A stretch of DNA of 5,183 bases from CAVRQM01 sp964250775 (GTDB lineage Bacteria; Pseudomonadota; Alphaproteobacteria; Acetobacterales; Acetobacteraceae), in contig CAXUHK010000241.1 of the NCBI GenBank assembly GCA_964250775.1, positions 1 to 5,183 of the forward strand. The letters are read 5' to 3'. How positions within the stretch are numbered: position 1 is the first letter of the stretch; each line of letters opens with the position of its first letter. The notes beneath the pieces are model-generated. The model did not search any database. It saw only the letters and a program-made list of their open reading frames with translations, and had not been told where the DNA came from. Shown here in pieces: positions 1 through 5,183 of the stretch. A program made the position numbers and the translations under genes.

Positions 1-2
1 GA

Positions 3-992
3 TCAGCGATAGGAAAGTTCGAGCAGGCCGGCGGGCAGTCGGTCGCCGACGACCTCGATGCCCGCAAAACTGTTCTCGATCCCAGCCATGTCGGTAGGTG
101 ACAAGCTGACTTCGACCGCGCCGAGGTTCTCCCGCACCCGGTCCAGCCGGCGCGTGCCGAAGATCGGCACCATGAAAGGCTTGCACGCGAGCAGCCACGC
201 GAGTGCGATCTGCGCGGCAGTTGCGCCCTTCGCAGCAGCAAGCCGCTCGACGACATCCACCACTTTCTGGTTCGCCGCGATTGCTTCCGGGCTGAATCGT
301 GGCGAGTTATTGCGAAAATCGGTTGCATCGAAACTTTCGCTTCCCGTTACCTTACCCGTCAGGAACCCAGCGCCGAGCGGGCTCCAGGGCACGAAGCCGA
401 TGCCGAGCTCCTCGCAGGCCGGCAATACCTCCGGCTCGGGATCGCGGGTCCACAGCGAGTATTCATTCTGGACGGCAACCACCGGCTGAACGGCGTGGGC
501 GCGTCGGATCGTGGACGCCGCCGCCTCGGAAAGACCGAAGTGTCGCACTTTGCCAGCCTCGATCAGCTCCTTCACCGCGCCGGCGACATCCTCGATCGGC
601 ACGTCGGGGTCGACACGGTGCTGGTATAGCAGGTCGATGTGGTCCGTGCGGAGCCGCTTCAGCATCGCGTCCGCCACCCGCTTCACGTGCTCCGGGCGGC
701 TGTTGAGGCCGGGGCGGAGCTCGCCGGTCTCGGGATCGATGTTCCAGCCGAACTTGGTCGCGATCACGACGTGGTCGCGCAGTGGGGCCAACGCCTCGCC
801 GACTATGTCCTCGTTCGTCCAGGGGCCGTAAATCTCCGCCGTGTCGAAGAAAGTAACTCCGAGATCACAGGCGCCGCGGATGACCTGGATCGCCTCCTGC
901 CTATCAGGCGAGGCGCCATACATGGACGCGAAGCTCATCGTGCCGAAGCCGATCTCCGAGACGCTGAGAGAGCCAAGCTGACGAGTCTTCAT
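3..992 (-). CDS. Aldo/keto reductase, NAD(P)H-dependent
   Basis: The 329-residue protein is a cytoplasmic aldo/keto reductase expected to reduce aldehydes or ketones with NAD(P)H; the substrate cannot be told. The full catalytic tetrad is visible: D50 (in FFDTAEIYG), Y55, K80 (ATKFG) and H125 (LLYQHR). The (beta/alpha)8 barrel is complete, with QNEYSL at 175-180, the WSPLG loop at 203-207, and a C-terminal cofactor motif GTRRLDRVRENL at 279-290 whose Arg/Glu/Asn positions usually hold the 2'-phosphate of NADP. Length is normal for the family. The start at 992 is chosen because MKTRQLG is the typical N-terminus and GGAG lies 7 bases upstream; the reading frame stays open to 1169, but that extension is Arg/Pro-rich and unlike the family. 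A divergent LysR pseudogene begins 122 bases away and was probably its regulator. The stop lies 2 bases from the window edge. Confidence 0.95.
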   Translation of the reverse strand: MKTRQLGSLSVSEIGFGTMSFASMYGASPDRQEAIQVIRGACDLGVTFFDTAEIYGPWTNEDIVGEALAPLRDHVVIATKFGWNIDPETGELRPGLNSRPEHVKRVADAMLKRLRTDHIDLLYQHRVDPDVPIEDVAGAVKELIEAGKVRHFGLSEAAASTIRRAHAVQPVVAVQNEYSLWTRDPEPEVLPACEELGIGFVPWSPLGAGFLTGKVTGSESFDATDFRNNSPRFSPEAIAANQKVVDVVERLAAAKGATAAQIALAWLLACKPFMVPIFGTRRLDRVRENLGAVEVSLSPTDMAGIENSFAGIEVVGDRLPAGLLELSYR

Positions 993-999
993 GCTGCCG

Positions 1000-1003
1000 C
1001 TCC
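1000..1003 (-). promoter_or_regulatory. Ribosome binding site of the aldo/keto reductase
   Basis: On the minus strand GGAG lies 7 bases before the ATG at 992. It supports that start over the upstream in-frame extension reaching 1169. Confidence 0.6.
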
Positions 1004-1070
1004 ATCCAATAGGGGATCGGGAACCCGGCCCGACCTTGCCAAGCCAATATGGACCGACAGCCTTTGTGCG

Positions 1071-1076
1071 ATTATA
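1071..1076 (-). promoter_or_regulatory. Candidate -10 box (TATAAT) for the aldo/keto reductase
   Basis: The minus strand reads a perfect TATAAT about 79 bases upstream of the reductase ATG, in the gap between the divergent reductase and LysR genes. No good TTGACA box is seen 16-18 bases further upstream (the bases there are near ACAACC), which would fit an activator-dependent promoter. An 8-bp palindrome, GCAATTGC at 1080-1087, sits just upstream of the box and could be part of a regulator site. Both readings are inference from position and consensus only. Confidence 0.45.
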
Positions 1077-1114
1077 GCGGCAATTGCGCATGTGGTTGTT
1101 CATCAGGCTAAGCA

Positions 1115-1350
1115 ATGCCGCTGGACGAGCTGGCCGGTTTCGCCGTGTTCGCGGCGGTCGTGGAAGCACGGAGCGTCACCCGGGCCGCGCCCAGGCTCAG
1201 ACGCGCGCAGTCGGCGCTCAGCTAAATGACGCGGCGCCTGGAGGAGTGGCTGCGACCGCGCCTGCTCACCAGGATCACCCGGAACGTCGCTCCAGGTATG
1301 GCCGGCGAGCAGCCACTTGTGACGCTTGGGCCCGCGCTCGGCGACCCTGG
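1115..1350 (+). pseudogene. LysR-type regulator, 5' fragment with internal stop
   Basis: Reading from ATG 1115 gives MPLDELAGFAVFAAVVEARS, then VTRAAPRLRRAQSALS, a TAA stop at 1223-1225, and in the same frame MTRRLEEWLRPRLLTRITR, NVAPGMAGEQPLVTLGPAL. This is the N-terminal winged helix-turn-helix of a LysR-type regulator; the family normally has SQ (CAA or CAG) where the stop lies, so one C-to-T change would explain it. After GPAL (about 1340) similarity ends, so the linker helix tail and the whole effector-binding domain (about 220 residues) are missing. Several conserved positions are also altered, such as Pro for Ala in TRAAxRL and Trp-Leu-Arg-Pro for RLGVR. The divergent arrangement with the aldo/keto reductase is typical of a LysR regulator and its target. 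A short N-terminal peptide of 36 residues could still be made but would not be a working regulator. Confidence 0.8.
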
Positions 1351-2158
1351 CGGTATCGTCAGGAACGTATTGCCGCCATACGCGCGGAGGCCGTCTGGCA
1401 AGGTGTGCTTGCGCGAGGTTCGCAAGGCTGTCACCTCGCCGGCCCGGCCGTTTGTCACTGCCACCTTGAACAGGCTCCCCAGCATGAACGTGTTGACATA
1501 GACCGCACCGTCGCTGCCGATGGCAATCCCGTCGAGACCGGCGCCCCCTTGGGCGGGCGAACTTCGGATCGCTTGCCCAAACCTCGAAATTGCTCCCGCC
1601 AGGTTTCAAGCGCAGATGTGCGGGTTGAACGATTCGGTCACGTAAGCGGAGCCGTCCGGACCAAGCGCGACGTCGTTGCAGCATGTCGGCCCCCTGGGGA
1701 GCGGCGTCCTGCCCTTGGCTTCCCCAGTCGTGAGGTCAGACGCCTTTAGCGTTGCCAGGGCCAGGAACGCCGAAACCGGAGGTGTCGCTCGAGCAAACCA
1801 AGAGCGTGTTGGACGCCTCGTCCGCGAGCACGTCGAAGGTCGAAGCGCCTCCGACCGCCACTGCGGCCGTCAACACCATGCATGTCCCGAATGTCGGAGG
1901 TGTACGGCGTAAACGGCTCCGGCGAGGCGCTTGGGCCAAACTTGTTCCTGACATCAGGAGTTCCTTTTACGGGTCCTGTCGCGAACTCTGGATGGCGACG
2001 CGTGGGTCGCTTGGCGTAGCGTCTTCAAGCGACGACCTTGAAAAGGTCGGCAAGGAAGGTGGCCTGCGCCTGCGTGTCGCGACCGCCAATGTCGTGAACC
2101 AGCCTGGCCAAGCCGCCGCGGCCGGTGTCGCCACGGTCAAGCGCGACCAGGTCTTCAT
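1350..2158 (-). pseudogene. SMP-30/gluconolactonase-like beta-propeller protein, frameshifted and 3'-truncated
   Basis: Pieces of one secreted beta-propeller (SMP-30/gluconolactonase/LRE-type) protein appear in successive frames. From 1954 down: ASTFDVLADEASNTLLVCSS, then DTSGFGVPGPGNAKG, ending in a TGA at 1736. The next frame gives DLTTGEAKG and CNDVALGPDGSAYVTESFN, ending in a TGA at 1606. Then comes LRLKPGGSNFEVWASDPKFA from 1615 and, after another shift at a G-run (1544-1548), GLDGIAIGSDGAVYVNTF through LPDGLRAYGGNTFL to about 1355. Upstream, ATG 2158 has AAGGAA 6 bases before it and starts MKTWSRLTVATPAAAAWPGW, which looks like a signal peptide ending in LAVA, followed by LEDATPSDPRVAI. 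A third frame carries KFGPSASPEPFTP, which fits the first blade. The family is near 330 residues; roughly the last 80 are absent. I am sure of the family for 1355-1870, less so for the N-terminal part (1870-2158). Substrate and role are unknown. Confidence 0.72.
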
Positions 2159-2230
2159 GGAAGGTTCCTTGTGCATACCTCGGCCTGGTCGGCTGCAGGT
2201 AAATGGCACGCCTGCCACATCCAGGGTATG

Positions 2231-2244
2231 CCGGGCCTACCCGG
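2231..2244 (-). other. Small GC stem-loop behind the MFS gene
   Basis: CCGGG and CCCGG are inverted around a 4-base loop, 25-38 bases beyond the transporter stop on the minus strand. There is no T-run after it, so a rho-independent terminator is possible but poorly supported. A second small inverted repeat, TGGCA/TGCCA, lies at 2204-2217. Confidence 0.2.
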
Positions 2245-2268
2245 GCTTGGCGTGCCGGACTACGCCTT

Positions 2269-3483
2269 CTATCCCGGCACGGGCAGGCCGTTGCCAAGGC
2301 GGCGTTCCAGGACGCACAGCAGCAAGGCCCCGAAGCCCGCTGCGGCACCCGTCAGGGCCGTCGCCGGCCAACCGCCCGCGTGCCACAGAACCGTCGCCAG
2401 CACCGACCCCGCCGCGCCGCCCGCGAACTGCACCGTCACGAACACCGCGTTGGCCCGACCGCGTACTTCGGCTGCCACGGAGAAGACGAAGCGCTGCGCG
2501 ACGACCAGGCTCGTCTGCATGGCGGCGTCCATCAGCACGGCAAGAACGGCGAGTGCGTAGAGCGCGGACGCTTCGACGGTCGCTATGCTGAGAACGAAGC
2601 AGAGGGCGAGCAGCGCCATCGCCGCTGGACTCGCGATGTGTCCAAGTCCTTTGTCGGCAAGGCGACCGGCAAGGGGCGCGGCCAGCGCCCCTCCGGCGCC
2701 CGCCAGCGAGAACCAGCCGATCTCGGCGCTGTCCAGTCCGAATTTGGCGGCAAGCATGAGGGGGGCGTCCGTCCAGTACAGGTTGAACGCGCCAAACATC
2801 AGTGTCTGGTAAAGGCACCTCCACCGCAGCGCCGGCATGTCGCGGACCAGGCGGCCCATGGAGGCCAATGCCGGACCGTATCGCGTCCCAGAGGGCGGCC
2901 GGCGCTGCGGCATCACCCAACGCAGCGCCAGACCAATCGCAACCATCAGCACGGCAGATGCAAGGAACACGGCTCGCCAGCCAAGTGCGGCGGAAAGGAA
3001 CAGGGACAGCGGGCGCGCCAGCATGATGCCTGTGAGCACGCCCGCCATGACGTTGCCCATGACCTGCCCGCGCCGCTCGGCCGGAACGAGATGCGAAACA
3101 AACGGCAGGAGGACCTGGGCGCCGGTGGCACAGAACCCGACGAGGAACGCAAAGGCGAAGAACGGCTGGGGGCTGGGCGACAATGCAGTCCCGATCAGAC
3201 CCGCCGCCGTGCAGGCGAGAGAAAGAAGGACGAGCCGCCGGTTCTCGACGAGATCGGCGAGCGGGACGAGCAGGATCAGGCCAAGGCCGTAGCCGATTTG
3301 CGTCACGCTGACGATGGAACCCGCGAGATCAGGGCTGATACCGATCTCCGGTGCGACCAATGCGACGAGCGGCTGCGCGTAGTATAGGTTTGCGACCAGC
3401 GCGCCGATAGCAATGGATATCAGCACGAGCAACGCTGCTGGCGGCCCTTTGCCCTGGTCCTCCGCCGATCCCGACCTGGGCAC
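2269..3483 (-). CDS. MFS transporter, probable drug/metabolite efflux
   Basis: This is a 12-helix major facilitator protein of the inner membrane, expected to move a small molecule by proton exchange; the substrate cannot be read from sequence. With the GTG start at 3483 it has 404 residues, the usual size. Helix 1 spans about 17-37 and ends in ANLYYAQPL, a signature of one efflux-like subgroup. Motif A is PLADLVENRR at 74-83, with a matching loop GRLADKGLGH at 273-282 in the second half. GVLTGIMLARPLS at 148-160 is the helix-5 region, and a basic central loop (about 189-222) joins the halves. The frame stays open upstream to a GTG at 3645, giving 458 residues, but that stretch is charged, not membrane-like and not like the family. 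No strong ribosome site precedes 3483, so the start is uncertain. A LysR gene is divergent from it and is the likely regulator. Confidence 0.9.
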   Translation of the reverse strand: MPRSGSAEDQGKGPPAALLVLISIAIGALVANLYYAQPLVALVAPEIGISPDLAGSIVSVTQIGYGLGLILLVPLADLVENRRLVLLSLACTAAGLIGTALSPSPQPFFAFAFLVGFCATGAQVLLPFVSHLVPAERRGQVMGNVMAGVLTGIMLARPLSLFLSAALGWRAVFLASAVLMVAIGLALRWVMPQRRPPSGTRYGPALASMGRLVRDMPALRWRCLYQTLMFGAFNLYWTDAPLMLAAKFGLDSAEIGWFSLAGAGGALAAPLAGRLADKGLGHIASPAAMALLALCFVLSIATVEASALYALAVLAVLMDAAMQTSLVVAQRFVFSVAAEVRGRANAVFVTVQFAGGAAGSVLATVLWHAGGWPATALTGAAAGFGALLLCVLERRLGNGLPVPG

Positions 3484-3572
3484 GATCCCGTTCGGAGAGA
3501 CAGCCGTGCCTGCCGGTTCAACGCCCCTCCCATGGTCGGAGGTGTTCCCACGACCGCATGGCCGTGCGTGGC

Positions 3573-3620
3573 TCAATGCCAGAGGCCGTGTAAGATGCCG
3601 GTGATAGGCCAGGTCTTCAT
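3573..3620 (-). CDS. Possible 15-codon leader ORF upstream of the MFS gene
   Basis: ATG at 3620 begins MKTWPITGILHGLWH and ends at TGA 3573-3575. It is preceded at 5 bases by AAGGAGG (3626-3632), the strongest ribosome binding site in the window. It lies inside the 5' region of the transporter, in another frame. It could be a leader peptide, the start of a decayed gene, or the true translation entry of the transporter mRNA with a downstream frameshift. Its first 12 bases (ATGAAGACCTGG) are identical to those at 2158. No family is recognised, and no attenuator hairpin was found. Confidence 0.35.
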   Translation of the reverse strand: MKTWPITGILHGLWH

Positions 3621-3625
3621 CGAGA

Positions 3626-3632
3626 CCTCCTT
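3626..3632 (-). promoter_or_regulatory. Strong Shine-Dalgarno sequence AAGGAGG
   Basis: The minus strand reads AAGGAGG with a 5-base spacer to ATG 3620. It is a near-perfect anti-16S match but does not serve the transporter frame: the GTG at 3645 lies upstream of it and the GTG at 3483 lies 143 bases downstream. Confidence 0.55.
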
Positions 3633-3645
3633 GTCCAGGGGACAC

Positions 3646-3727
3646 TTAGGCCTGGCGATCGGCTGGCAGAATGCCACGCCTGCTAACGGGGCTTGTAAGT
3701 CGGGCTTCACAGTGCTTCCTGCCCGCC
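3646..3727. promoter_or_regulatory. Divergent control region between the MFS and LysR genes
   Basis: This gap lies between the two divergent genes and is where a LysR regulator normally binds to control itself and its neighbour. A partly symmetric stretch, GCC-TGG-CGATCG-GCT-GGC, lies at about 3650-3667, centred on the palindrome CGATCG. No convincing -35/-10 pair was found for either gene. The assignment rests on gene layout, not on a recognised operator. Confidence 0.35.
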
Positions 3728-4684
3728 ATGCTCTCCACCAGCGACTTCGGCCAGCTCCGCGCGTTCGTCGCCGTCGGCGAGGAACTGAGCTTCACCCGCG
3801 CCGCCGCACTCCTCGGCGTCTCGCCTTCGTCGCTCAGCCAGATGGTGCGCGGCTTCGAGGAGCGGGTCGGCCTGCGGCTGCTCAACCGCACGACCCGCAG
3901 CGTGTCATTGACGCCCGCTGGCGAAACCCTGCTGCAGCGGGTACGCCCCGCCGTCGCCGACCTTGGCGCGGCCATGGAGCAGACCCGGCGATCCCGGGAA
4001 CGGCCTGCCGGGCGCGTGCGCGTCCACGCCTTCCGGGCCGCGGCGGACCTGTTTCTGACACCCATGCTGCGGTTGTTCAACGACACCTACCCGGACGTCT
4101 TGCTCGACATCACGCTGGACGACGCCGTGGTGGACATGGTCAGGGACGGCTACGACGCCGCCATCCGCGTGGGCGAGGTGATCGAGCGCGACATGGTTGC
4201 GGTGCGGCTCGGCCCGGACCTCCGGCAGATCGTGGTCGCCTCGCCCGACTACCTCGCGCGCCACAGCGCCCCGGCGAGTCCCGGCGAGCTCAAGGACCAC
4301 CGGTGCATTCGCTGGCGGTGGCCGGGCCATGCGACACCTTACAACTGGGAGTTTTGGCAGGACGGGCGCTGGTTCGACGTTGCGGTGGACGGGCCGCTGA
4401 TCGTCAACAGCCGCGACCTGGAGCGGCAGGCGGCGTTGGCTGGCGTCGGCCTTGCCTTCGTGGAGGAGCAAGAGGTGGCGCCGCTGATCGGTGAGGGACG
4501 CCTGGTCCCGTTGCTGGAGCAGTGGTCTGCCTCATTCCCCGGCTTCTTCCTGTGCTATCCCGGGCAGCGGCAGATGGGCCCCGCGTTGAGGGCGTTCATC
4601 GACCAGTTACGTATGGTTGCTGCCGCGAACCTTGCAGACCGTGCGAAAACGCCATCCAGCAGTGACCAGCTTATCTGGAAGTGA
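3728..4684 (+). CDS. LysR-type transcriptional regulator
   Basis: The 318-residue protein is a complete LysR-type regulator that should bind DNA as a tetramer and respond to a small effector. The winged helix-turn-helix covers residues 6-65: LRAFVAVGEELSFTRAAALL, then GVSPSSLSQMVRGFEERVG, then LLNRTTRSVSLTPAGETLL. A linker helix follows to about 90, then the two-lobed effector-binding domain (about 97-300) with DGYDAAIRVGE at 140-150, PLLEQW at 261-266 and RQMGPALRAFID at 281-292. These motifs place it in the CrgA-like subgroup of LysR regulators. ATG 3728 is chosen because the helix-turn-helix normally starts within the first ten residues; an in-frame ATG at 3671 would add 19 unlike residues. 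The ribosome site is weak. The divergent MFS gene is its probable target, so a toxic compound or metabolite exported by the carrier may be the inducer (inference). Confidence 0.95.
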   Translation: MLSTSDFGQLRAFVAVGEELSFTRAAALLGVSPSSLSQMVRGFEERVGLRLLNRTTRSVSLTPAGETLLQRVRPAVADLGAAMEQTRRSRERPAGRVRVHAFRAAADLFLTPMLRLFNDTYPDVLLDITLDDAVVDMVRDGYDAAIRVGEVIERDMVAVRLGPDLRQIVVASPDYLARHSAPASPGELKDHRCIRWRWPGHATPYNWEFWQDGRWFDVAVDGPLIVNSRDLERQAALAGVGLAFVEEQEVAPLIGEGRLVPLLEQWSASFPGFFLCYPGQRQMGPALRAFIDQLRMVAAANLADRAKTPSSSDQLIWK

Positions 4685-4710
4685 GCCGCCAGCTATGAGA
4701 GCAACCCCTT

Positions 4711-4994
4711 TCAGGGTATTGTCTTGGCTGTTGCGAGCAGTCGTGCAGTTGCGATGTGGGCGCGTGCGGTTTTGCCATCGACGCAGCTTTTTGGTTTGGC
4801 AACCTTGGGTCCGCGCTTGTTGGTGGCGACCTACTGCGGATTGATGTTGCGGGCCAGATGGGGCAGGTGCCAGGCCAAGCCGGCCGGGTCGGCCAGGTCC
4901 CGGCGCGGCCAGTGTTCGGGCGGAGCCAGCAAACGTTCCGCGTGCGCAGCACGTGGAACGCTGGCGGAGGGAGTAGGGCGATGAGCAGGCCCTC
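4711..4994 (-). pseudogene. Decayed transposase C-terminal remnant
   Basis: On the minus strand one frame reads AAHAERLLAPPEHW, then DPAGLAWHLPHLARNINPQ, a TAG stop at 4831-4833, then VATNKRGPKVAKPKSCVDGK and TARAHIATARLLATAKTIP, ending at TGA 4711-4713. The basic tail NKRGPK...DGKTARAHxxTARLLA looks like the C-terminus of a DDE-type transposase, but I cannot name the family with confidence. Just upstream, in a different frame, EGLLIALLPPPAFHVLR (4994-4944) resembles the ALxPPPRxHxxRYHG segment of IS91/ISCR-type Y2 transposases, so the remnant may join debris of two elements. With an in-frame stop and a frameshift it cannot encode a working protein. It converges on the LysR gene, whose stop is 26 bases away. 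Recognition is from memory of family motifs only. Confidence 0.45.
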
Positions 4995-5006
4995 TTAGCC
5001 CCATAC

Positions 5007-5021
5007 GCGCTAAAATAGCGC
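5007..5021. repeat. Perfect inverted repeat GCGCTA-AAA-TAGCGC
   Basis: Two 6-base arms are exact reverse complements around a 3-base AAA loop. There is no T-run on either side, so a terminator is unlikely. It lies between the transposase remnant and the IS481-type end, so it may be a terminal structure of the older element (inference). Confidence 0.5.
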
Positions 5022-5049
5022 TTGATCCGACGCGGACGAGCCTGATCTT

Positions 5050-5055
5050 ACTAGC
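5050..5055. repeat. Putative IS target duplication, aCTAGc
   Basis: The six bases directly before the putative IS end read aCTAGc. IS481 of Bordetella is known to insert at and duplicate NCTAGN. The matching copy would lie beyond the right edge, so duplication cannot be shown here. Confidence 0.4.
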
Positions 5056-5183
5056 TGTTTGGTCCCGGAGAGTCGTGACGCTACTTTGACCCGAGAGGCG
5101 GAGGAAGCGCTATGGCAAGCAGTCTTCGCGGCTCAGCCCGAACAACGCCGCGAGTTCGAGCCGAGCTCCAAGCGTCGCAAGAA
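5056..5183 (+). mobile_element. Left end of an IS481-family insertion sequence, cut by the window edge
   Basis: The element is inferred to begin at TGTTTGGTCCCGG: it starts with TGT as many IS481-type ends do, follows a CTAG target, and lies 56 bases before a transposase start. Within the end region two similar words, TTTGGTCCCGGAGAG (5058-5072) and TTTGACCCGAGAGG (5085-5098), are spaced 27 bases apart and may be transposase-binding sites. The right end is outside the window, so the terminal inverted repeat cannot be verified. Confidence 0.5.
5112..5183 (+). CDS. IS481-family transposase, N-terminus only
   Basis: ATG 5112 opens a frame that runs off the window after 24 codons. Its residues, MASSLRGSARTTPRVRAELQ followed by ASQE, closely follow the opening of many IS481-type transposases (MGxxLHGSAxTTxxxRxxxQxSQES), which lead into a helix-turn-helix (LAxRYGxNxKTVAKW) that would follow beyond the edge. 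GGAGGA at 5100-5105 lies 6 bases before the ATG, a strong ribosome site that fixes the start. The catalytic DDE core is not visible, so intactness cannot be judged. It would cut and join DNA at the element's ends. Confidence 0.65.
   Translation, partial: MASSLRGSARTTPRVRAELQASQE

Noticed and set aside
993..1169. In-frame N-terminal extension of the aldo/keto reductase to 1169
   Set aside because: It overlaps the promoter and the LysR start, has low-complexity Arg/Pro content, and the ribosome site and family N-terminus both point to 992.
2231..2244. Rho-independent terminator for the transporter
   Set aside because: The stem is only 5 bp and no T-run follows, so it is listed only as a stem-loop.
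1752..2591. A 279-codon plus-strand frame
   Set aside because: It is antisense to the beta-propeller pseudogene and the transporter end, with Pro/Arg-rich composition typical of a shadow frame.
2203..3387. A 394-codon open frame on the plus strand across the transporter
   Set aside because: It is Arg/Gln/Gly-rich with no recognisable motif and lies fully antisense to a clear MFS gene; high GC content makes such frames common.
3905..4471. A 188-codon minus-strand frame inside the LysR gene
   Set aside because: It is antisense to the intact LysR regulator and its residues match no family I know.
4756..4998. An 80-codon plus-strand ORF beginning MGACGFAIDAAFWFGNLG
   Set aside because: It is antisense to the transposase remnant, has no good ribosome site, and shows no known family.
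1..5183. CRISPR array, tRNA or rRNA genes
   Set aside because: No regularly spaced repeats, cloverleaf-like sequence with CCA end, or rRNA-like conserved stretches were seen on either strand.

Overview
The window is GC-rich DNA with the codon use of a high-GC bacterium, most likely a proteobacterium (alpha or beta). The LysR-type regulators and the MFS carrier are of types common there, but no marker fixes the genus. It looks like an accessory region that is being worn down. Two intact regulator/enzyme-style gene modules are separated by decayed genes, and the right edge is occupied by insertion-sequence material.

Left part (1-1350): an intact aldo/keto reductase gene runs leftwards from 992. 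It has its own ribosome binding site and a consensus TATAAT box. Divergent from it starts a LysR-type regulator at 1115, which would be the natural controller of the reductase. That regulator has a TAA stop inside the helix-turn-helix region and homology is lost at about 1340-1355, so it is a pseudogene.

Middle (about 1350-2158): a leftward SMP-30/gluconolactonase-like beta-propeller gene, probably a secreted protein with a signal peptide starting at 2158. It is broken by several frameshifts and its C-terminal end is missing. Its cut end abuts the cut end of the LysR fragment, which suggests one deletion or rearrangement removed both 3' halves.

Right-centre (2269-4684): an intact MFS transporter (leftward) and an intact LysR-type regulator (rightward) are arranged divergently, the standard layout for a LysR regulator and its target. 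The 5' region of the transporter carries a 15-codon ORF behind a very strong Shine-Dalgarno sequence. The transporter start is uncertain.

Right end (4685-5183): a decayed leftward transposase remnant is followed by a perfect small hairpin. Then comes the left end and first 24 codons of a rightward IS481-type transposase that runs out of the window. The bases before the IS end read aCTAGc, matching the NCTAGN target known for IS481.

I see no sign of a novel multi-gene system. The interest lies in the decay pattern: an orphaned reductase, a double gene truncation with a shared junction, and nested mobile-element debris.
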